A DNA stretch of 64,000 nt from Corythucha ciliata. Taxonomy: Eukaryota; Arthropoda; Insecta; Hemiptera; Tingidae. The stretch is from positions 10,230,001 to 10,294,000 of the forward strand of contig CM075937.1 in assembly GCA_038030265.1 (NCBI GenBank). Direction: 5' to 3'. Both the position numbers and the translations under genes were made by a program. The notes below the pieces were generated by a model. The model did not search any database, was not told the origin of the DNA, and worked only from the letters and a program-made list of their open reading frames with translations. Shown here piece by piece: positions 1-11,303 of this stretch (its first letter is position 1; each line of letters starts with the position of its first letter).

Positions 1-154
1 TTTACTTTTTTACTGTTTGACCCTTTTACAAAATCTCCTGTCCCTCATGCACGCGCATGGGCTTCAAAATGTGGATAATAAAAAAGAATTAATTCAATTT
101 CTTGAACTAGCATTCAACCAAACAAACCTAAAACTTCACCTTCAGTGTTTTTAA

Positions 155-373
155 GGTCCCGTTCACACGAGCCACTAACGCGTGGCTGGCTGTGACTGAC
201 ACTAACGCGCCACTTTTAGAAATACATTGCCTTCAATGGGAGCCACTCACGCACCACTAACGCGTGGAAGTGGCTCCGTGAGAACGCTCCCATTGAAGGC
301 AATGTATTTCTAAAGTGGCGCGTCAGTGTCTGCCACAGCCAGCCACGCGTTAGTGACTCGTATGAATGTGCCC
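155..373. mobile_element. PIF/Harbinger-like fold-back MITE
   Basis: The two halves are imperfect reverse complements: the left arm (155-243) begins ggtcccgttcacacgag and the right arm (286-373) ends ctcgtatgaatgtgccc, with near-continuous pairing over about 88 bases and a short spacer. Both ends are followed outward by TAA (152-154 and 374-376), a 3-bp target duplication of the TWA type used by PIF/Harbinger transposons. No coding capacity. The family assignment rests on terminal sequence and duplication only. Confidence 0.75.
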
Positions 374-474
374 TAACTACTTTGACCACCAGCTACAGTG
401 GAAGAAAGGACAGAAAAGTCTCCGTGTGTACAGGGCTTAAGGGAAGAAATAGCTAATGCCAAAGTGTTTGCTTT

Positions 475-1565
475 TTCTCAATTTTAGTTGTGATGGAGGG
501 CTTTTCGCCGATTTTAGCCACGAATTAGTGCCTTTTCTCAACTTTTGCCGAGAATTACTTCTATCGTTTTCTCAATTTTGGCGGCGAAGTTGCCACCTGA
601 AACCGCGAATTAACCATTTCTTAATTCTGTGTTAAGTGTTTTTTCTCCATTTTAGCCGGGTTTAAGTGAGTTTCTAACTTTTAGTCATGAATTAGCGCTT
701 TTTCTCAATTTTATAGCTGCGAATTTTGAATTTTTAAAAATTCTAGCCGAGAATTTTGAATTTCTTGAATTCTAGCCGCGAATTACAGCTTTTTCTCCAT
801 GATCAGCCGCTGTTTCTCAATTTTAGACTACCTCAAAGAACAGTATGTTTAACCCACCCCCCCTTGGTGAATCCTCTGATTACACGCCAGTTATGTGAAG
901 CTCCAATATTTCCATATTAGCTGCGAAAAAGAGATTTTTCCACACTTTATCCGCGAACCAGTGATTTACCACAATTTCAGCCGCGAATCAGCAATTTTAC
1001 ACGTTTTCATTCGTGAAATTATAGTTTTTTCTGATCAATGTCATCCAGGAATTAGCGATTTATCTCAATTTTAGCAGCAACGAAGTATAGTTTTCAATCC
1101 GTGAATTAGCTATTTTCCCCATTTTATCCACGAGTTGACGTTCCCCTCAATTTGTGTTGCAAATTAGCTAAATTTCATTTTCTTAGCAGCGAATTACACT
1201 TTTTATCACTTTGAGCTACAAACCAGCGTTATTCATAATTTTAGCCGCGCTAATTTCAGTATTGGATTCCCCGCGTTTTTCTAAATTTTAGCATCGAATT
1301 AGCGTTTTTATCAATTGTAGCCGTGAATTAACGTTCAGAATTTAATCCGCGAATTAGCGCTTTATTATATTTTCATTCACTGTTCAGCGTATTCTAATTT
1401 TCATCAGCGAAATAATTAGCGATTCTTTTCAATTTGGGTGGCCAATTAGGTTTGTCCGAATTTTAGTAGCTAATTAGCACTTTTTGTAGAATCATTCATG
1501 AATTAGCGATTTTTCTCAATTTTTGTTGCAAATTAGCAACACTAGCGTAGTTTTCTTAATTTCAG
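475..1565. repeat. Degenerate ~30-bp repeat array, type A
   Basis: Dozens of diverged units of roughly 28-32 bases share a core such as gcgaattagcg followed by a T-run, ctcaatttta and gccg. Spacing and sequence vary strongly, so this is an old, decayed minisatellite-like array. CpG dinucleotides are retained. No protein-coding signal. Confidence 0.7.
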
Positions 1566-2515
1566 CTCTGAATTGCAGCCAATATTGAGAAAAAAACATA
1601 AATTATCAGCGCGTCTAATATTACGAAAAACGCTAATTTGCACCTGAAAGTGGGAAAATGTGTTAATTCACTGCTTAGGAAATGAAGAATTGCTAAATTG
1701 TAGTCAAAATAGACAGAATAGAGAAGAACGCCAATTCGTGGAAAAAATGAAGAAAAATAGTTAATTCACAGAATTAAAACTTTATTTCACTGCTCGGTAC
1801 TCAAATTGAGAGAAAGTGCTAATGCGCAGCAAAAATTGAGAAAAAATGCCAATTCACAATTTAAATTGGCAAAAAACGGCTACAATTCGGATAATCCTGA
1901 TTCGCCTGAATCAGCCATAATTAATTCGCCGCAAAAATGGAGAAAAATCGCTAATTCATGGATGAAATTGTCAAAAAGCTTTAATTTGCTGATAACAGTC
2001 TAGAAAAAAAACCGTTAAATTCGACGATACAAATGAGAAAAATCCAGAAAATCGCTGATTCGACGCTGAAATTTTGGAAATCGCAAATCTGCGACATCGA
2101 AAGTCAACTTCGAGCCTATAACTTGGAAAAAGCGCTAATTTATAGCAGAAAGTAGAACAAAAATTTATAATTCGTGGCAAAAAGGTTTAAATAATCGTAA
2201 ATTTGCGGCCTCTATTGAGAAAAATTACTAATTTTAGGGCGGCTAAAATTAAGAAAAATTCCAATATGCAGCACAAAGTGAGAAAAAGTGCTAGTTTCCT
2301 GCTAAGAAGGACACAAATTGATAATTGTCAGCAAACATTTAGGAAAACGCCAATTCATGAAAAAATGGGAAAAATCGCTATTTTACGCTATTAAAAAACG
2401 CTGCTTGTCGGTGCTAAAATTGAGAGAATTGCTAATTCCGGGCTAAAATTAAGAAAAACCAGCTAATTCACAAGTCAAATCGACAAAAAGTGCTATAGTG
2501 GTTAAAATTCGGACA
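1566..2515. repeat. Degenerate ~30-bp repeat array, type B (inverse of A)
   Basis: The same unit as the preceding block but in the opposite orientation: aaattgagaaaaa, then cgctaattcg and cggctaaaa. The switch occurs near 1565-1600. Short open frames here translate only the repeat and are not genes. Confidence 0.7.
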
Positions 2516-2529
2516 ATATCCTTATTCGA

Positions 2530-2890
2530 ATCGGTGGCGAATCAGAATATTGCCCGAATTTTAGCCGCTAATTAGGAGTTTTTGTTAATTTCATTCGCGA
2601 ATTACCTACATTTTCTCTATGTTAGCCGCGGGCTTGGTCAAGGAACAACTTCACCCGTAAAGTGGCTTCAATACACCCCGAATCAACGATTTATTCTCAA
2701 GTTTGTTCTGGAAGTTGCACTTTTCTAAAACTTTTTTCTGCTTAACTGCCCCTAAAATCAGCATATTAGTGCGTCTTCTCAACTTTATCCGATAAAGGAC
2801 CTGAAGAAAGTATTGGGATTGGCGTATTTTATCTATTTTAGCCGCGAAGTCTCCCCCTGAAGGCGCGATTTCTCTCATTTTGAGCCTTCA
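2530..2890. repeat. Degenerate ~30-bp repeat array, type A again
   Basis: The orientation returns to type A (gcgaatt, ttttctc, tttagccgcg) after the type B block, making an A-B-A series from 475 to 2890. Confidence 0.6.
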
Positions 2891-3257
2891 GAATAGCGCT
2901 TTTGTGAACTAAATAGAATATTCAGCCAGACCTTTTTGATGATCACCTGGAAAGTTCCATTCTCTAGGTCGGACGGACTGAGAATCGTCGAAAGGAGCCA
3001 GTTTTGCTGTCCAACCGGACATCAAAACTCGTTTTCTCGTACCCCATGCGTCCATGAACGTAGTATACCCTATAAATCCTCTTTTTTCCCCCCATCTTCA
3101 AGCTTTTCGGGTTCGGTTGCTCGTGGTTGTCCGCCCCTCCTCGCCTTCCACTACGCTACTGTCAAAGTGATGTTCTTCTTCTGGATGGAAGGGACCAGTT
3201 GTCTGAGGCTTGCCTCAGATTCCGAGCCCAGGACAACCCGTAGAAGATCAAATTTGT

Positions 3258-3445
3258 AAGTTGAGCTCCGAAAGTATTACTTTTTGGGTGAAAAATCGTC
3301 AGTTTTTGGACGGAAAATCGGGAATAGAATGCTACAACGACAGTTTGTCAGCAGTGGTGTCATTTTTTGGCAGATAACGACTCGTTCTGTCCACAACACG
3401 TTCCGTCGCATTCCGTTGAAGCATTCCACTCCTTCTAGGATTAAT
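3258..3445. repeat. Dispersed repeat, second copy near 58.73-58.9 kb
   Basis: The segment with gaaagtattac, gggaatagaatgctac and acgacagtttgtcagcag is matched in the same orientation around 58735-58880 (caaagtatcac, gaaatagaaggctac, acgacaggtttccagcag). Both copies lie beside type A arrays, so they probably belong to one repeat family. Function unknown. Confidence 0.5.
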
Positions 3446-3549
3446 GACCTGAAAACTGGACAGAACTTGAGAGTCAGTGGCATTAGCGAAATTATCTTTA
3501 GTTTGGCCACGGTGAGATTTCCGCAGTTCTTGGTAATGCGACGATGATT

Positions 3550-6280
3550 TTAAAGGTTTTCGTACTAGCGTTTTGCTTTTAATCGGCTAAAAAATAGAGT
3601 TACGTGTCACCCAAATTATTCTTCACTTCCAACCAGTAAAGTGATCGACTTTTTCCATTAATTTTGAAGTATATTAAGTACATCTCTATCTGAAAAGGCT
3701 GTATCTTATCTTTATTGATGGATTACTCCTACATTGAAATAAATTGCTTCATACCCCTAGCGCCTCACAGGTTAGCAGTGTGAGAGGCGCTCCCCGAATA
3801 ATTAACTATTATAATGAATACATTGCCCTGTAGCGTCGGCTCAATCACTGTATTGTGTATCCGAGGCTTTCATCCGTTGTTAATTGATAATCACACTCAC
3901 CCCCTATCAACTAGTTCTGTCGGTTCATCATTCGTAATTTACGACTTTATTTTGTTTCATAGTGTCATATTTTATCAAAGTTCCTTTCCACCTTTATCAT
4001 TTATCATCAAATTCACTCTCAAGTTGAAAACTATCTTGTCAAACGCCAAGTAAGTTTAACAACGATAGTGATAACGGCAGAATTTTTATCCTAGAGAGTC
4101 AACATTCCCTTTGGTCTCATGTTAAGGGAACATACAAGTAGGACCCCTCGCTTATTAACTCCCCCCCCCCCACTAACCCCTCGCCGTTTTACGCTCAAAG
4201 TATTCGAAATATGTAATTTTTTATGGTTTTATACGAAACCTTATTGTTTTGGGACATGGCCAGCAGAGCCTGAATTTCAATTTTGACTTTCCTCGAATTT
4301 CAAATTAACTTTATAAAATTACTACCTAGTACCATAAAAAATTAAGACCTTGAGAAATTGAGACCATAAAAAATTAAATATTTCAAATCGGTGATAATCG
4401 GCGAGGGGTAGTACACTTGTATGACCCCTCAAAAGGGGCTTCCACTCCTCTAAAGACCACTAAGTTCATCTTTCATTGACAAGGATAAACGTCTAAACTT
4501 TATTTGAATCAACCCCTCGCATTTTTAAGGGATGGGTTGTGCAGGGGGGCGTGGGGGGAGGTTGACGCGGAATAATGAATAAACCATGCGAGTTAATTAC
4601 GCGTGGCTTTGGACGTTTGTGCGTCCGCGGGTTATTGCCCTCTGAGATGTTTTGAAAGAAGAAACAATTATCTCCACCACTGCCCAATCGACTCAAACAA
4701 AGTTTTAAGTTGTTTTTTTTTTTTTGTGCGTTGGTGTTGAGGGGGGGGAGATAGAAGAACAATCATCATTGACGGCGACAAACTCAAGAATTGACCAACC
4801 CACGTAAAGTATGCGACGACAAAATTACTTCCGAGGAACGTATCGGGTGGGGTTTAAAGCTTCCCTTCTCCTAGTTTTTTTTTTTTTTTGTCGTGAGCTC
4901 AGTAAATTGCCCCTAGTTCCAGTAAACACTGTTAAACTACAAAAATAAAAATAAAAATTATTGAAAGCCTTTGGAAGTGAAGTTTAAAAGAATTTTCTAC
5001 GCTGTATAAACGGGGACCCCAAAAATAATTATTTCCCTCTTGCCACATAAAAAAAAAAAAAAAAGATTAAAGTTGGCACCGTTTAATAACAGGGTCCAAA
5101 CAGTCGTAAAGTTCAGGAAGGAGAGCTGATTAATACAAAAAGAGGTAATTAAACTTTATTCCACCCTTTTTCTATTTCACGCGTATATGTGCAGATATTA
5201 TTTTTAATTTAAAAAAGAAGAAAATAATAAAAAAAAAGGTGCCCACTCAGCGGATCGTTGACCCCTGAGAAGTAAGGGCGGCATCTGTGTTTAGTCAATT
5301 ACTATGGAAAGCACGGCGCATGATTATCCTTGTGAGATTTATACGGACCTTCAAGAAAAAGGCTGATTGAGTATAATTTGTGGGACACGGAAGAGTTTTT
5401 TTTTCGGTCTTGGAAGTTCAGTTCTCACTCTCTTTATAGGACTTTGATTTATTTTATCCATAAAAAATTGATCCAAACAGCTTTTTATCTTATGCCCCCC
5501 CCCACCACCCGACTTTTTTTTTTCGAACCGTCTTTTATTTTGAAGTCCTCTCAACTGGGTTTTACGTGGTATAAAAAAAGGAGTATTTCCGGAGGGTCTC
5601 AAACCGTTGCTCCCCCCCCCCTACCACCACCACCGCGCATCTCCAAAACTACTACAGACTCACTCTCTTTCACCTCGAATCGACCCTATCTCCACAGTTG
5701 AATTCTGTTCAGCAAAGACCCGGTGATGGTGGTGGCGGCGGCGGCGGTTAGAGTGGGTCGTGGAGGGGGGGGGATGATTTGTAGTTTGCGGCTTTAAAGG
5801 AAACACGTTTCAGTTTGTAAAATTTCGCCCTCTCCCCCCCCCCCTCCCCAACCAAACACCATTACCAAACCGTAATGCCAACACCAATACTTCAACCCGA
5901 TCTCTTTATCTTTTATTGGGTGGCTCGGTTTTAAAGGGTTTGGTAAATTGTCGGATGGCAGTGTGGTGGGGGTTGGGGGAAGAAACACAAAGTCTTTTCA
6001 TCTCTTCTAGATCCCTTCTTGTATCCCTCCCCACTCCTTTTCGCTCATCTTCACAACAGTCTCAAAGAACATTTTATTTATTCGTGGGCGCTGCTGTTCC
6101 GTTTTAATAATTGAGGAAGTCAAAGTAAGAAAATGATCGTCAAGGTGCAAAGTGAAACTTTGAAAATTCTTCTTCCTTCGAGTTAATTAAAAGACTATCC
6201 CCTACGCGCAGATGTTTTGGGCGCAGATGGGGGGGGGGGCGATGGAAATGAGATTTGAAGTGGTTATTTCATTGGGATAC
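3550..6280. other. No gene recognised; homopolymer-rich DNA
   Basis: No open frame here resembles a known protein family. The stretch holds many G, C, T and A homopolymers of 8-16 bases (for example near 4710, 4870, 5050, 5510, 5620, 5765, 5835 and 6230) and simple GGT/GGC runs near 5725-5750. Confidence 0.5.
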
Positions 6281-6284
6281 CCCG

Positions 6285-7145
6285 ACAAATGCCAATCCAT
6301 GTGAATTTGGTTATTTGTGGAGTCAAACCTGACGAAATAAATTACTTGGAAGCGCCGATCCCACAAAACTTAATTTTTGGTGATCCAATACCCAAACGAA
6401 ATAGGTTAAAACCTGTGAAATTCCTGTGGGGAATTGTGAGTTAATATAAGTTTTATACTGAGCCAAACCTGTGAATTTGGTTTTTATGGATGATGAAACG
6501 ACGCGAAAATGGTGATATTATTGACAAAAACACTGCAAAGTTGGTTTTATAGTAAGCCAATGCTGCGAGTTTGGTCGCTCGGTTTGGACGCTCGGAGGAA
6601 GTTTTCTAAACGAAATATCCGCAAAATAGGTTTTTTTCTCAATGAGAAATCAACGTGAAATTGTTTTTTAAACGAGAAAATCCAGTGATCCCGGGCTATT
6701 TATTTTAATATTATATGAGACAAATCCACTCAATTGACGTTTTAGTGAGCCAGAACCAATGAAACTGTTTTTTTAACCAGCAAAATCCACGGAATTGGGA
6801 TTTTAAAGGCCCAGATCAGTGAAAATGGCGTTTTAATGAGAAAGAATCGGCATTTTTTATATATTTTTTTTTGGTGAGCCAGATGGGGTGGAGCGAAATC
6901 AACGAAAGTAGTTTTTTAAAATTGGGGCCAACCCGCGAAATTGTTTTTTTCGCCAGAGGAATTCGTGAAATAGAAACGCTAAATTAGGTTTTTAATTAGC
7001 CCGACCTGTGAAGCGACAAGAGCCCGTGAAATTGGGTTTTAGGCCAGCCAAACCCACGAAACTGAAGTTTTTAAGCAAAGGGAAACCCGTAAAATTGACG
7101 TTTTAGTGTACCAGAATCACGAAAATGTGGGGAACAGCCTTTCTG
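6285..7145. repeat. Degenerate repeat block, type C
   Basis: Diverged units of about 35-50 bases contain variants of cgtgaaattggttttt followed by agtgagccaaacc. Related sequence occurs at 17540-18330, 39400-39780 and 44560-45470. No coding potential seen. Confidence 0.55.
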
Positions 7146-8330
7146 GCTGTTAGAACTCCGGGGAATTTGTATGTTTCAGGGCTTGGTCCCACGTGTGCCC
7201 ATATTGGATAAATATCTTCCAATTTTAATCAATTTCTAGCATTGCCTATAATTAGAGATACTATAGATACAGGTAAAAGCAATGTTTGATAAGACTGACG
7301 CCATTTCTGTTCTGGATAAGAAAACCGCTAAAAAGAAGTATATTTTAAAAATTTGTTTTTCTGTGTTTCACAAATTCTTTTAGTCAGCGTGTAGTATAGA
7401 AAAGAAACGTGCATTACCGGCACGAGGAGTATTGTTGTTCCAAACTTTTCATGCGTTAGGTGAGTGTTATTGTAAGAAATAACTTTATTTTAAAGAATTC
7501 AAGGGTTGCATTTCATTTCAGCTACTTTGATGTTTAATTCGAATCATGTTTAATGTTAAACTTTGAAGGGCTTTCGAAGCTCCAACAACTTACTCGTAAT
7601 GCATTCGTATTCGATAGTAAATAATGTTTCTTTCGACCCTACATCGAACCATCATTGATTACAAATTTTCGGGCACATCCTTAACGGCGTAGCCAGACCT
7701 TGTTCCAGGGGTGGGGCTTCTCAGGAGCCAGATGTCAGATGCATCATAACATGGTACGTGTGTAACGTACATTACAATGTTGCAACACAATCCTGCCTAT
7801 TGCATTCAGAGAATAGTTACAGCGTGAGGGCTAGGGTTGCCTGATACCTGAGGATCTATGTTCGGAGAGGGCCCAACTGGTTGTGTAATAGCCATTTACT
7901 GCTGTGTAAAACAGTCAGTTTTTTGGGTGAATTAGCCGGTTTTTGAAATAGTGCATGCGATACCTAACTCTCAAAGAGCTTTGCAATGGCAGCTTCATGT
8001 GGTTCGATAATTTTGTGCTTTGAGAATTTTGTGGTTAGAGCTATTTTGATTGGAGTTTCTTGTGGTTCGAGCTTTTTGTGGTGTCAGCTTTCTGTGGCTC
8101 GAGCTCTTTGTGTTTGGGGCAGGGGTGTAGGTACGGGGCATATGGGGGATAGATTCCCCCCCCCCCCGAGCCACAAGTATACGAACGAAGGAGCACTAGT
8201 ACCATAACGAAGAGCCCTATAAAATCTTCATGAGCGTTTCACGTTGAAGTTAGATTTAGCAGATTTTCTGGACCCCCGCCCGAAAAGGTCCGAGTACGTC
8301 CAGCTTTATCATTGGACTTCAGACCCAACG
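7146..8330. other. No gene recognised
   Basis: No protein or RNA gene recognised. Near 7687 the string cggcgtagccag followed by caggggtgggg resembles the terminal sequence of the element at 58278-59983, so a fragment of that family may start here. The short open frame at 7986-8207 translates simple TTTGTGGTTCGAGC-like repeats. Confidence 0.4.
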
Positions 8331-10223
8331 CAGTAGTGTACCCAGGTACGGGGGGGGGGATTCACCCCGGACCCTCTATCAGACAAAAATCGGTAATATT
8401 CGTGGCTATAGCTGCTAAAAAGCGCTGATTCGTGGTCTCGCGATGCAACTTCAAGACTAAAATTAAGAAAAAAACCGCTGATTCGCGGTACATGGAGGCC
8501 ATTCTACGAATAAATTATAGAAATCAACGCGAAAGTGTTGTATTTGGGCAAGCCAATATTGACAAATAAAAGACGCTTTCAGGCTAAAATTGGACAAAAA
8601 TGGCAAATTCACAACTGAAATGGCGTAAAATCGCCCATTCGCGTATGAAAAAGGGAATAGGATGGCCGCAAAATTAGCACAAAACGCTATTTCACAGCTG
8701 AAATTGGGAAAAATCGCTAATTAGCAATTTGCAGGTATAGATTTATGGAAAAACGTTAATTCACGGATACAAAATGAAGAAAATCACTAACTCGCTGCAA
8801 AAATTGAAAAAGTCACCAATTAGCGCAGCTAAAATTAAGAAAAACTTTAATTTTCAGTTCAAATTGTGGAAAAGTGCTAATTCTCAGTTAAAATGCAATT
8901 TATCGAAAAAAAAGCGACAGACCGACGGCATGCCAAAAATCACTTTTTTCAACTTTTTTGAGGTTGTACATTATAAATGTGATGTCAGCTCGGACTAGAT
9001 TTTTTTCACGAACACGACAGTTCCATTCCCGTAGAGAACATGGAAGTAAAATGGAAAAATTGCTAATTTGCAGCTTAAATTGAGTCAAACGCCAATTCTT
9101 GGCAAAAATTGACAAAACTCGGTAGGTAATGCACGGGTTGGAGACGCTACCACGCTGCTAAAATTTGGAAAAAGCGAAAATTCGCAGCTAAAATTGTGAA
9201 ACATCACTAATTCTCGAATTAAGTGTCTTGAAATTTATAATTTAAAATGATGATTTTTTGACAAAAACGGATGGATAGATGTAAATTTTTTGGTTTGAAA
9301 AAAAATGTACATTTATAATTTAAATTCGCGCCTTCCGAAGGCATTTTTGTGGCTAAAATTCAGAAAAATGGCAAATTCATGCATGGCTATAGTACAATGT
9401 TAAAAAATACGCTAATTCACGGCTAGAACTGGAAAGAAGCAATAATCTATACCTATAAAAGTTATATAGTTTTGCTAATGCGGTGGTAAAACGTGAAAAA
9501 CCGCTAATTTGCGGGTAATATTTAGAAAATGAAATAATCAGCCTGGTCAAAATAAGAAAAAGGTTAATTTTAAGCCTAAAAATTGAGAAAATTGCTAATT
9601 TGCGGCTAAAAATGGAAAAAATCGCCAATTTACAGCTGAAATTGCGCCAAACGCCAATTTGTGATTGAAATTGAGAAAATTCGCTAATTCACAGGTTTGA
9701 AACGCTACGACGCGCCGCCGCTACAATTAAAAAAAAAAATGCTGATTCGCGGTTGAAATTGAGAAAAATTCTTATTTGCACCAAAAACTGAATACACGCC
9801 AATTTGCGGATTCTGAAGGCAAGTTTTCAGGCTGAAATTGAAAAAAATGCAAATTTGTGGCAATAGGTGAAGAAACCGCTACTTCGCGAGTAAACAGAAA
9901 AATCGCTGATGCTTTGCGTATGGTGGACCAAAAAAATCCTAATTCGTGAAAAGTCCCCCTGTTTTGCGGCTAATACTGAGGAAAACACTTAAGAAAAACG
10001 TAAATTTCCAGCTAAAACTGAGAAAAGTGCTAATTTGCGGGTAGAGTCCAAAAATCGCCCTTAACTGAGAGATTGAGGCTATGATTAGGCCAACAAGATG
10101 TCCAGAGAGTGTGCTGGCTGGGTGGAATGATGACTAAAATGTGAAATTACCCCTCCTCTCACCCTTACTAGATTCCAAACTGATCCCCCCCCCAGAAAAA
10201 ATTCCTACCTAAGCCACTGGTTT
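8331..10223. mobile_element. Candidate DNA-transposon unit enclosing a type B array
   Basis: The left side begins cagtagtgtacccaggtacg plus a nine-G run near 8338; the right side, read on the minus strand from about 10218, begins cagtggcttaggtagg and reaches a nine-G run. The two ends share CAGT, AGGTA, GGGGGGGGGAT in order, like decayed terminal inverted repeats of a CA-type (hAT-like) element. Between them (about 8400-10075) lies a long type B array. No 8-bp target duplication is recognisable, so the boundaries and class are tentative. Confidence 0.4.
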
Positions 10224-10437
10224 GGGGTTTGAAACTTTTGTACTGTTTTTCTCAAATTTCAAATTGGCAACCCTAAGCTCGAGGATATCGCTCGTGTCAT
10301 AATTGCTTTGAAACTCTTATTTTTCAGAGAATTTCATGCAAAAACTCCTCCAAAAGCTCCAAGTAAGGCGCGAAATAGTACCCGCTGAGTTTTCGAAGTA
10401 ATATTGGCTCTGAAGATGGAAATGTAAAAAATGGGTA

Positions 10438-10583
10438 ATTGTTAATTACAAATTACTTCGAAAAAGTGCTTTTAATTACAAATTACCAATTACAATGGCG
10501 TGTTGTTATCAATTACAAATTACCAATTACTAATTGTAATTGAATTACGTAATTCAATTACATGTAATTCAATTACTGCCCGG
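10438..10583. mobile_element. Terminal fragment of an hAT-like MITE (GTAATT-rich)
   Basis: A block of alternating taattacaaattac, caattacaa and gtaattcaattac ends with actgcccggccctgg. Read on the minus strand it starts cagggccgggcagtaattg, a layout like the caggggtgggcaaaatac ends of the hAT-like element at 55521-56734: a GC-rich tip followed by short self-complementary repeats. The other end is not visible. Confidence 0.45.
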
Positions 10584-10584
10584 C

Positions 10585-11185
10585 CCTGGCCACGAATTAG
10601 TGATTTTCCTCAATTTTACCCGCGAATTGTCGATTTTTCTTAATTTTAGCAGCGTAGTAGCGTTTCTAACCCGTGAATTAGCCAATTTTCTCAATTTTGA
10701 CCACGAATTGGCGTTTTTCGCAATTTTAGCTGCAAATCGGTTTATTTTTTCAATTTTTAGCCGCAAATTAGCATTTTTTTTTAAATTTTAGCACCGCGCC
10801 ATATTTCGTTACTTTTAGCTATAGATCAGCGCTTCTTCTCAGTTCAAGCCGCGAATCAGAGGTGTTTTTTAGCATTTTTAGCCATGAATATGCCGTTTTT
10901 CTCAACTAACCACTTTGCCTTCAGAAGGCACGAAAGCGAGAATTTAAGTTATAAATTTTACCACAATTTTGTCCGCGAATTGGTGATTTTCCTTAAGTTT
11001 AGCTGAAAACTGGCACTTTTTCTCAATTATAGCAGCGCAGTAGCGCTTCTAGCCCGTGAATTCGCGAATTTTCTCAATTTTAGCCACGAATTGGCGTTTT
11101 CCGCAATTTTAGCCGCATATTAGCCATTTTTTCCATTTAAGTTAGGAATTTTACCACAATTTTGTCCGCGAATTGGTAAGCACAG
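10585..11185. repeat. Degenerate ~30-bp repeat array, type A
   Basis: Units such as cacgaattagtgattt and ctcaattttagc repeat about every 30 bases, opposite in orientation to the array at 8400-10075. The open frames of about 65-83 codons here have a repeating FLNF-like translation that merely reflects the array. Confidence 0.65.
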
Positions 11186-11217
11186 ATGTTCGTTTTTAAT
11201 CTATTATTTATGATTAT

Positions 11218-11303
11218 CTGACGATGGTCTGGGAGGGGCGCCACGCCCAAGGGGCGCGGGGGTGGTTTGGACACCCACTGTACAAGGGGCCAGTCTGCCA
11301 CTG
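11218..11303. mobile_element. Transposon end, inverted copy at 62174-62266
   Basis: The stretch with gacgatggtctg, gggcgccacgcccaaggg, ggtggtttggacaccc and cagtctgccactg is the reverse complement of 62174-62266 (cagtggcggactggg, gggtgtccaaaactc, ccttgggcgtggcgcccc, cagaccatcgtc). The outer tip cagtggc is typical of hAT-like termini. The body of the element was not identified. Confidence 0.55.

Noticed and set aside
475..2890. Regular short repeats considered as a CRISPR array
   Set aside because: Units are diverged, there are no constant repeats with unique spacers, units invert, and the surroundings are clearly eukaryotic transposons.
2936..3259. 107-codon plus-strand open frame
   Set aside because: Lies in a region adjoining a dispersed repeat; no domain and no splice or start context that supports a gene.
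5378..5701. 107-codon plus-strand open frame
   Set aside because: Driven by poly-T and poly-C runs; overlapping frames on the other strand are equally long.
10540..10791. 83-codon frame with repeated FLNF-like motif considered as repeat protein
   Set aside because: It is the translation of the type A array, whose unit happens to be close to a multiple of three.
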